Below, one piece after another: positions 46,493 to 58,400 of a stretch of 64,000 bases of DNA. The notes below the pieces were generated by a model. The model was not told the origin of the DNA. It saw only the letters and a program-made list of their open reading frames with translations, and did no database searches. The position numbers and the translations under genes are program-made. Location: contig NC_058341.1 in the NCBI RefSeq assembly GCF_905475395.1, positions 69,013,501 to 69,077,500 on the forward strand, read 5' to 3'. This DNA comes from Chrysoperla carnea (taxonomy: Eukaryota; Arthropoda; Insecta; Neuroptera; Chrysopidae). Each line of letters starts with the position of its first letter. The stretch's first letter is position 1.

Positions 46493-49400
46493 GTAAGAGA
46501 ATTTTTTTTTACATATATTTTGAAACGGTATATACAGGGTAGGTCATTTTAATATATAAATGTTAATGGCGCGTTTTGTAGTTAACCAATCAAAAAATAA
46601 CTTCAACAATAGTTGCAGAGTTCTGACATCGGATTAGTCCTAGTTCTACGGATTTCTTTAATAGCCAATTTAGATTCTTAACGGTAAGAGATAGAATAAC
46701 ACACAAATTTAGAAAGTTGATCTTCATAAAAAACTACCATTTTTCATCTAAAAGCGTCAACTTTCGGAGCAAATGCGACTTAAAAATATGTCATTATTCC
46801 ATTAAATCGAAAGAAAATACGCTACGGAAAAATATTTTAGTAAAAAGTTGCCAAGGGCAATAAAGGACATTCGCCTCTGTCCATGATTTTGACCTAAAAT
46901 TATCGAAAAACTGCAAAGGCATTTCCCTTCGACTAAATTCAATAATGATATATTTTTATGGTACATTTTTTCCAAAAGCTGACGATTTTCGAAAAAATGG
47001 TTCCGATGTAAAATGTTACTTTTTTTTTATGAGGATCAACTTTCTAATTTAAAGTGTAATTTTATCTCTTACCGTTTAGGATCTAAGCTAGCTATTAAAG
47101 AAACCCGAAGAAATATGTCCAATCTGATGTCAGAACATTATGTCAACCATCAAACTCAGCAAATTTTGTTGAAGTTATTTTATACTTCCTTAACTACAAA
47201 ACGAGCTGTTAGCCTTTATTGATTAAAAAGACCCATCCTGTATAGAAAGCATACCATAAATCACCCTACCAAGCAGAAACTATGCTTTATGAAGTTGTAA
47301 GCTAAAAAGCCTTTTGAAATTTTTGATCTGACGCACTGTCAATGACGCAAATTCTCGACGAATATTCGGAAAACTTACATTTTTCTGATCAAAAAAAGCT
47401 GTAGAAAATTAAGTTTAATATTGTTAATCGCCAGGGAATTTTTCTGTAGGTTTAATATTTACATAAATAAATACGTCAAAGTTCTAGCATATAAAATTTA
47501 ATTTAATCTGAATATAAATTTCTCTGTCAATGTTAAACTAAGCCAAAATGGTTAATAAAAGATAAATTATAGAAAATTTTATTTCCTTCAACGGTGCTCA
47601 CTATATATGTCAGTAGAGAAATTCTTGAAATAAAAAACTAAAATTAAGGAAGCTTTAAACACAATTAATCTATAAAACGGGTGAAAAAATTACTATCAGA
47701 AAAAAAAAACGTTGTTATAGAAGGAAACAAGATAAGAAACATAGCGTTTTTTGTTAACGGCTAATCAACGGCTAAGTTGATTGCTAAGCTGAAAAAATTC
47801 GCAAAAATCGAAGATCAGTTTTTTTGCGATTCAAGAAAAAAAAAGTTGACGCCCAACATCATATTCGAGTATGATATTTTAGCGGCAACTGAAATTTTTT
47901 TAATTTTATGTAAAAAGTAAAATTCGTAGAGCTCTGAAACTTGCACACGTTGCTAATAAATACTTAGTTTACACTAAAAAAATATTTGCTATCTTTCGTG
48001 TAACGACGGCTATGATCCCGTTAAAAACAAGTGTTTCTACATCTCAAAAAATAGAACTTTTTCAAGATTCGATTCCGAATTCAAAAAATTCAAAATTTCA
48101 CTTGCGGCTAAAATGTTATGCTCGAAGAAGTTTAGATGGAAAGATTAAGTCTCGAAAAAACGCTCTACCATAGTCCCTCGACCAAGAGGAAAATCTTTAC
48201 GAAAGGTGTTTCTTTTAAAAAAAAAAAGCGATATTTCAAAAAAATTTTTTAATTTTTTGCTAAAAAAAAAGTGAAGATTTGTCAACCTAGTAATCATAAC
48301 TTCACTATATATCAACTTTACTTTTTGCTCATTTTCTTAAACTTTTTCAAGTCAACTTTTTTTTATCGCAAAAACAACTTTTTTTTTACTTTGCGAATTT
48401 TTTCGGTTAACTTAGTCATTGATAGCCGTACACAAAAAACGCTTTTTGGCTTGTTTTCTTCTACAACAACGTAATTCTTGATTTTACATAATATACAAAA
48501 CGAATCATTTTGAAAAAAAAATCATCAAAATCGGAGCTGTTATTGAGGACTCCCGAAGAATGGCTATTTTATGTATTCCTTTATCCGACTAGAATGCCTT
48601 GAGCCCAAATAGGATGTAATGAACAGTAAAGTTCACGAAAAAACAATAAACAAAGATTACTTTTTGACGAATAAAGAAGTCTTATAAAGAAGTGATTGAT
48701 ACAAACTTCAACATCGTTCAAATTACTCTGTGTTCTAGTACCTGTTTTGATGGTATTTATTGTAGAGTTGACATATTTACTGTACTTGATTTTTATGTCC
48801 TTTTATATATGAAATATCTATCAAGGTATAATAATTTTTGTCCCAAGATTGTAACGCTTAGAAATATTGATGACACGAACAAAATTGACCGTCTGTATAT
48901 ATGTAAACGCGATAACTAAAAAATGAAAAGACATATTGAATTGAAGTTTTAATAGCGTGAACAGGACGTAAAAGGTGAGTTTGAGGTCGTAAATGAGCAA
49001 GCCATTTTGAAAACCGTAAGAGATAGAACAAAAGTGTGAAGATAAAAAAATCTTGTTTATGAAAAAGTCAACAACTTTTGTCTGAAAAATTTTTTAGTAA
49101 ATATCATTGTTTTTCTGTGGGGTAGCCAATTGGGCCAAAATATTGGAGTCCGAAACTGTATAAAAGAGAGAGTTGAAAATTTGTAGGTAGCTTCAACTAG
49201 TAAAAGATTTTTGAAAAACTAAAAAAAAATTATAGAAAAACTTTCAAAACTAAAACAAATCGAGACCGGAAGGCCGTCATAAATATGTTGGTTTTTTTTT
49301 TTTTTTATAATTAATAAAAATAATGCAGGCAATGACAATGCATGGCAATTCAACATTGTCTACAGGGTGAAGTTGGCTGAATATGGAAAACTTTTTTACT

Positions 49401-52400
49401 ATAAGGTTTACGAAAAAAAGTTACCCAAAAATCTCTGCTTTCGAAAATAATGACATTCTGGTATTGACTCTTGACATCGAATGTACAGGGTGCCACAAAT
49501 TGAGACAGTTCGATAGAAATGTTAACGGTCGTTTAGAAATTTAAACCATTTTGAACTGATAATAATGGAAACGGGTCAAGAAATCTGTCCTGAGATATGA
49601 AGGAGTGTATTTAAACAATTTTGTAAAAGAAAAATTACATGCATGGAACACGAAGGTGGATACGTTGAGGCAAAGAGAACTATATATTTTATCGTTATAA
49701 GAAATCACGTGTTTCCTTGTGCCGATCGACATACCTTAAAAATCTTCATTTATGGTTAAATATAGGCAAACACAAAACGGTAAAGTACCAATTTATTTTC
49801 TGTTTCTTCCAGATTCTCTGTTTCTTCCAGCCACTTTTGTCCATCTTTTTTTTTAGTAGCACATAACGAGTTTTAGTGTTTTAAAAAATTTTTTTGTATT
49901 ATTAAGAAAGAGTAAAAAACCAAATGTTGGAAAAATGTAAATTCATTCATGTTTTTCTAAAATTTGCAATAATGATTATGGTCAAATTTCTATCACTGGT
50001 CGAACACTATAATAAATAATTGAAACATTATTACTCATTCGGGTATTTAGCTCGGTTAATTGTTATCTTCACTTGTTTAAAATCTATCAACTTTTGTTTA
50101 TGGAAAGAACTAGAGTGATACCCACCCGCTTCGCTGGGTTTAAAAGTAAAGATTGCTCTCGCTTATCCCATTTCTATAACACTCGAAATAATGGTAAGGA
50201 CTGTTTTACACAGGTAAAATATATGTATGGTTTTCTATTTTTTAAAATTTATAATTGTAAATATTCATTGAGTATATCAGAAAGATGCCCGTGAAAAATT
50301 TATATGGACTATTTTTGCAGAAATCTGTAAGTTATGGTAATGTCAAATGACAGCTTTTACAGAAATCTGTAATTTATGGTAATGTCAAATAAAATTAATT
50401 TTTAAATTTTTTTATTTCTTTATTAATATATCTTTATAAATTATATCTCATGTGTTATTCTGATATACCAGCTATATTACTGTACAGTTTCATTAAAAAC
50501 CATTCGCTAGTTTTAGCGTGAAAACGTAACAAACAAACAAACAAACATGCTTACTTTGGCATTTGTAATATTTAGAGATAACGGATTACTTAATGTAATG
50601 TTGTAGCTAGGTATAAAGCTAGCGTATATTTTATACTCAAATTACTTGCAATAATTAATTGTTGTGAGCTTTAATTTGTGGAATTAATTGGTCACCTGTT
50701 GTATTTTCTTAATTAGTTTCGACAATGGGATAAAACCCGAAACATGTTAACATATTTTTTAAAATAAAATTAGTGGAATTGCAAATTATAATAAATAAAT
50801 AAATATTTTTAAATAATTAATTTATAAAATTTTATTTTTCTAAAACTAAATTACTTGCAATAAGTTTAAAATTTGTGTGGATGTAGACATAAAAAACTTG
50901 AGAAAGGGTGTTGTTGAGAGAGCGTCGTTATTTCGGCAGCACTAGCGCCAATCATTCGATAATCTTTAAGAGCCTGGTTAGCAATTTGCCGCTCGTTCTG
51001 CGCATGCGTCAAATATTTCCCGCGTTAAAAATTCTTTAAATTTGTAAATCATAACCTCATGATTTTATATAAAATGCATACATGATTATACATAAATTTA
51101 TTTTTTGAAGCAGAAACTAATACAAAATAGTAAATTCTTCATCTAAGTGATATAAGTTGAAGTGAATTTAAAATATCTAGGGCAGATATTGTTTTTTCAA
51201 ATTTGACTAGAAGTACAAAAGTCCCAATGATTGTAAGCGAATCTACAATAAAACAATTTCATAATGAGCAAATGATTAATTTCAGTTATTAAATTATAGA
51301 AATTATTATAAGTTCATCAATTATATTTTAAATACTTATTGAATTGAATGATAACGAGAAAACTTAATGATAACGAGTGTAAATTCTATGTTGTAAATTC
51401 ATTCTTTTAAAGTGTAAATTATACATTGAACTGTCACCAATTGACAGATCACGTACTTATACGTCATCAACAAAAAGCGCCAAAAAACTGCGTTTAAATA
51501 TCTCAAAATTATGATGTATTTTAAATATTTTTTTACACTTAAAATTACAGCATTTTTAAGCAGTATTTATATTTTTTACTTTGTTATAACGATGTAAACA
51601 ATGAATTAAAAATATAAAAAAAAATACATGAATATTCCCTATTATAATATAAATAAATTAAAACAAAGCGCACTTACTTATCGACATTTATGAACATTTT
51701 TATTAAAATTAATTAATAATTATTAATTATTACCACAAATATTTTAATCAAAGAAATATTGAAATTTGATTATTTATGCAAATAAATTCGGGAACAGGTC
51801 CAAGCGGAAATAATAATAACTATTCAAGCTACCGTAAGTACAGGAACAGGGCTTGAAAAAAATTATTTTTTAAAACTGTACATTGGTTGAAAAAATTTCG
51901 AAAATAGATAAAATTACATGATGATAGAAAAGTTTCAACCACTTTACAATTTGAAAAATAAAAGTTATGTCTGTTTTAAATCAAGCGTGCGTATGTTTGG
52001 AATTCGGTTTTATTAAAAACCGAAAAGTTTTTTCTCATGCTAATAAGATGAATGTAAAACAAACGCAAACTATTTTTAAGAGGAATTATTTTAGAGTTAC
52101 CTATTTGGGTTCTAGATATTGGGAATCATTTTGCTATTACATGCTTAAACTGGCTATCACTGATAGCCTATCAACATGTGTTGAATAAAGAGAGGGACAT
52201 TAAAAAAACCATAGACATTTGGAGCAAAACTGTTGAAATGTGTGAATGAACAAGTTTTCATTCAGAGTTCACTCTTTTGCGGTCTTTTTATTCTATTACT
52301 CAGTTAAAAGATCCCAATATCAATCGTATCTCTCTAAAATTAAATTAGTGAAATTTCACTAATTCACAGTGAAATTTCACTAATTTTTTTAGTTGAAATC

Positions 52401-55400
52401 CAGCAACTTAGAATTAGTGAAAATTCACTGAATGATTCGGTTAAAAAAGAAATCACTAATTCATCAGTGAAAATAAGATTCACTAACTGATAAATGGAAA
52501 TATATTTCACTAATTTATAAGTGAAAATTTAAATCACTAATTTGTGAGTGAAAATAATTAATTTAAAAGTGACAGTACTTTTCACTAATCCATTAGTTAC
52601 ATCAAACGGTCTATTAGAGAAAATCGCCAATTAAATTAACAGAATTTACTAATTCTTTTATTGTTGTGAATTAGCAAAATTCACTAATTTATCAGTTAAA
52701 AATACTATTCTATTCAATTGGGTACTTGTAAGTAAAATAATTTTTTATTAGGAAAAGGAAAAAATATGTTCATTTAATAAAAATTTTATTGTCTTTGTTC
52801 ATCATATATTATAAATTTTCTAGTTGAAGAACTAGAAAGAAAGTAATCGGTTACTGCAAAAGTACATTTTTCATTGTTAGAACTTATGTGAAAACTATTA
52901 TGAATTTCATTATTAATTTTAATGAATTACATAGTTATATGAATAGCTGATACAATATTTTTGGGTTTTACTCCCATTTTAAAAATAAAATAATCGATTA
53001 AATTATAAAAATTCATTAATACTCCAAATTTAATACATAATAACATCTGTATAGTCAATCAAATGCAAATATTGGTTCCAGTTTTTTGCCTACTTCCATC
53101 GCCTTGAATAAATGAACTGTTTCCAGATTGTCCCGATTCTATTATTATGTAGGGTTGAATGTTTTCTTTGGAGTTCGCAGTTACTTCTTCGGAAAATTTT
53201 TTCAAATTCCTCTCTTTTTAGAAACATATAAAATAACTATTGGATTAAAAAATTTTGTGTGCCGGCGCTATGATTAAAACATTGCAATGTAACTGATTAC
53301 AAGAGAAAAAACTTCACTTACTCTGGATCAAAAGTTTTAAATCAAAATTTGACAGTCTTCTTTGCACGAAAGATCATTTGAAACTGTTGAAGTAATGAAA
53401 GAATCATAGGTCATAAAACTAAAATATTCTTTTATTATACTGTTATGTCTTGGTTCATACAAGTATGTTATATGTCTCCGTTGGTACAAGTAAATAAAGA
53501 GCATACTTTAAATAAAAAGGGGGAACAATCACTGATAAATTAGTGAAAATCAAAGCCATCAATGCAATTAGTCATAAAATCACTGATAACCAAGTAAAAA
53601 TAACTGCATAATTAGTGAATTCTAATCTGACTAATACAATTAGTGACAAAGCAACTGCTAATTGATGAAAACTACTATTGAATTAGTGAAAATTGAAATC
53701 ACTAATTGAGATAGTGAATGTTTCACTGATTAATCTAGTAAAATCACTAATTTTACAGTGAAAAAAATTTCACTAACTGAATTAGTGAAAATTTCACTAA
53801 TTTAATTTTAGAGGATATATAAAAGTAGTATCAAATGCGGTGAACGATATCAAACCTAAAATTTATCAAAAAATTAACTTCCAGAATCTACCACAATCAC
53901 AATGGGCCGACTCAGAAACGATAATTTTTTACTTTAATATATACTTTTACTGGATAGAAAAATATCAAAAAAATTCATATTTCATTGTTTGCTGTTAAAA
54001 TAAAAAAATAACTTAAATTGGCTAATATTCTAAAAAAATAAACATTCTTAATGACGTCTGCGCACCTATTTAAAAAGTTTAAATCCGATTTTCGGTAAAT
54101 GCATTCCAAAAAGTTTGAGCGAAACAGAATAATTTTTAAAAACAAATAACCGTCCAATTTAATAGTTTTGAAATCTAATTGTTCTTCTAATTAATTCAAG
54201 ACAAACACCAAGCTTAAGGTTTAATTTGTACTTTATTCAGTTTCTTCTGGAATCATTAATATTGCAAATTTCCGAAACGATCGAGATGTTCTAGAACTCT
54301 CTGTATATGGTCTGATACTTTTAAAAATTGCGCATATGTATACTTGAGATACTTTTAAAAGTTGCGCATATGCATACTTGAGATACTTTTAAAAGTTGCT
54401 CATGTGTATATTTGGGAAACAATGAAACAATTTTGTGATAAGTAGAATTTTACACATTTCTATTTGGAGTTTCAAATTTCAAAGTCGAGCTCCAGGTTTT
54501 TAGCACCCCAAGTTGCAATATTCGTGGGCTAAACAAGTTAGACCAATTGGTCACGAAATGGTCCTAAATGGTCAGTTATTATGATCAATTGGTCAGCAAT
54601 ACTGCCAAAGAAGGAAATAGATAAATTTTTATACACTCCAAGTTGCAATATTTGAGTGGTCAGTCATAATTTGCTAGTTGTTTCAAGATGCAGATGAATA
54701 TCAAAACAAGTGAAAAAACACAATAGACTAAGTAAAATGTTCAAATACCACTCGGTATAGAAAGTGTTGAATGCCAATGCTTGCATTATCTGTAATCAAT
54801 ATGAACCATTATGGAGGCCTAAAGGCCGTCATTTGTTTTGGCCGCCAATGCTTACATGATTTTTAATAAATTATAGAAATTTTAAAACCAATACAATTAT
54901 TCGCCATTTGTTTTGGTCATTCTAAGAATATTGTGAAATATTTATTCTTAAAATCTAGTATTGTTACATCAATATTACGAAAGTAGTGCATGAACAAAAA
55001 AAAAAACAGATATATTACTTTGTCTCCTAGACTAAAGTATAGACCTTGAATGTTTCACAAGACCATTTGAAGAAATGAACACCAAAATTTTGTCTTAATT
55101 TGCTCTCTCCCGGAGAATAGTATTTTTTTTTTTTTTTTTAAATTAAAAAAAAAAAAAATTTATACTTTAAAGCTTTTGTTCTATCTCTAACGGTTTACAA
55201 GATGAGTCCCAAGATCCAATTGACCTATATTTACGAACTCAAACTCTTTTTTTTTTGTGTTGAGCACTCCCTAATGTTCTAAGCACGGTATAAAAATTTC
55301 AGGTATTTTTCAGTTATCGCGATCATGGGCGGACTGACGGACACCGGAAATAGACTAATTTTATGAACATCTATACCAAAATTTTGTTCACATCATGAAT

Positions 55401-58400
55401 ATTTTTGAGCATTACAAACTTGAGAATAAAATTAGTTTTCCTTGGTATTTGAGGAGTAAAATATTTAAGGAAATCAAAAATCATGAAGTCAGACCAATCA
55501 GGCTCTAAATTTTAGCCAGACTATTTCAAATTCCCACAGTTAAGTTTACTGACTCACTCACCTACTGACATATACAAATTCTAAGGCACTTCTAGATACG
55601 ATAGAACGATGCGGTTTTTTGTATTTAAAATTGTAAATCCTCCAAGAAAAATGAAAAATTTTTTTATTGCAATCACCCCAAATATTATTTTTTTCTGCTC
55701 TATAAATGTGAGAAAGATGGGGTTTTCACCATCCGACCCCTTGTAAAGTTAAAATAACAGAATACTTTGGCAAAATTTCATGAACCACAGCGTAGTCAAA
55801 ATCTCTGTTGAATACATGCTAGAACGATGAGATTTTCAACGATGTGACTGGGAATAAAGTCAAATTAACAGAATAGTTCAAAAGTTTTTTACCCACATCG
55901 AAACCCCCTGAAATTAGGTTTTTTTTAGCAATTTTGCGTCGAATGCAAATAACCCCATCTTTCTTCCATGTCTAGATGTGCCTAAGAATTTGTATACGAC
56001 TAATTTGTTTGACTTCTTGATTTTTTAATTTCTTAAATATTTTACTTAAGGATATAAAAATATCAAAATGTCTCAAAACCATTTAAAAAAAAAAATCTTA
56101 TAAAGGGGTTTTTCAAAATTTTCCGTAGTGACCAAAGAACGTCCTCCAAATTGTTCACCAGCTCTCGGACTATAACACGCTGTTTATTTAAAAAGTTGTA
56201 GCGTTGCGTTAAAGAAATAAAAGACTTACCTAATCATAAAATATTATGTTATTCGAGTAATATATTCCTAACCCTCTGTGATATCGGAGCTATCAAAGAA
56301 TGTTCCAAACAATATCACTTTTCACAAATCCTTGTGGAAATAAATCTGATCTGGAATAGTTAGTTTGAAATTCAGAAAAAGAATATGTGAAGTAAAAATA
56401 TCTCTGAAATGTCAGAAAAATTCTGAAAAAATTAAATAAATTATTAATCAATCATTTAATGATAGAAAATGGTTATAAGTTTAGAGTGATTTGAGCAGGA
56501 AATATTCTGAGTTATTAAATAGTCTTTTCGAAAGAAGTATTCTAAGTCAGAAAAGTAGTCAATCTATTACCATTTTCTGCTATTAAATGATTGATAATAT
56601 TAATAATTAATTTATTATATTAATTTATTTAATGTTTTCAGACTTTTTCAGAGATAGTTTTACTTCACATATTCTCTTTCTGAATTTCAAAGTAAGTCTT
56701 CATCTCTTATTCTTATTAAGAGTTCCAGTACAGATTTATTTCCACAAGGGAATTCAGAGTCAAACTCTTTACACTTTATAATGCTGCTCATTCACTACAT
56801 ATTTCAGATGAAATCTGCTCCACAAAAGGTCAGAAAGGCAACTGTATTTTATTAAGAAATTGCCCTTCATTATTTAAACTATTCCACAAAGGAAGAACTC
56901 AAAGTGATAATGAAAAGTTAAAAAAAGCGGAATGCGGACAATCAAAAGTTTGCTGTGAAGATCAAGTATCTGCAAGTGAAGATCAAGTTGCTGCAAGTTT
57001 AACACCTATTTCAAAATTTTTACCAACCTATAAACAATGTGGCATTGATTTTGGCAATTTTAAAATTAAAGGTGGTGAAGAAACGGGATTAAAAGAATTT
57101 CCTTGGATGGCAATGCTAATCTATCTTTTGGATAATTGTACTAATAAAACTAGAAATTGTGAAGTAACTTCTTGTGGTGGGGTGTTGATTAGTAAACGAT
57201 ATGTTTTAACTGCCGCTCATTGCTTTCAAATGCATTGGAAAAAATTGTAAGTTGAATGATTTTAATAGTGGTCAAACGAAAAACCCAAAAAATATATATT
57301 TATTGTACTTTGATTACTTAAATAATTAAACCCGTCAGCACTCGCGTCAACCGTTTGGTAATCTTTAATCGTGTGATGAAAGATTTGCTCACGTGTTCGG
57401 CACATGCATCAATATTTCAAATATTATATATTTTTAATTTACTGAGTACGAATTTGAATCAGTGTATATCTTCACAAAAGCCTGATAAATTAAGAATTCA
57501 ATTCTTTTTTAGAGTAAAAGTTCGTCTTGGTGAACATGATACTACTCAACCGATCGATTGTATTAAAAATCAAGGATGTAATAATCCTCCCGTCGAAATT
57601 CAAATCGAAAAAATCATCGCCCATCCTAAGTACAATGCAACTGACATAGACCAACAAAATGATATTGCATTGATTCGATTGGCTGCGAATGTTGAATTCA
57701 GTGGTATGTTTTTTAAAACTTTTATTTAAGAAAAAGAAAAGATACCAAATTTTTGTTTCAGACTTCATTCAGCCTATCTGTATACCCAACACCAATAAAG
57801 AAATAAAAATAGGTGGAAAATTATCACCTATGTGGGCCTCTGGTTGGGGTGCTACTGAAACAGGTTAGTTTTCTTAATAATAAATAGTAGGCATCGTAGA
57901 ACAACGACGTTTGTTCTAAATATTTTTTGCAAAAACCCAAGGGGCTCGACATAAATCTTAAATGGTGAAACAAATTTGTGATGTCAAGCATCTATGTACA
58001 TCCACTTGTTTAAATCTTATACAGGGTTTTTCAGCAAAGCACGTCAATGGGCGTTTTTAAAAGAAGTAGCCACATTTACTTATACAATGTCAAAGGAGCT
58101 GAAACAATATTCTTATTAGATCCATTTCAAACAAACTTTTTTATTTGGTGCGATATTATTTTATGTATTAAGAATACCACTTGGAAAATGTAATTTAGTA
58201 TATTTATATATATTACAGGATTATTTTATTACAGAAAATAATCTTCCAATAAAGAAAAAAGTTTGTTTTAAATGGATCCAATTCTCCTTTTAAAAACGCC
58301 CTCCATGGACGTGCTTTGCTGAAAAACTCTGTATCCTTAATTTATAATTACTTCGGTAGGTAATATGAACTTTCGAAACAAAAACAAACGTGTTATCACT

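Noticed and set aside
52332-53813. Interpretation as a CRISPR-like or satellite array
   Set aside because: Motifs are in both orientations with irregular spacing and no constant spacer length, and they stop at inverted element ends.
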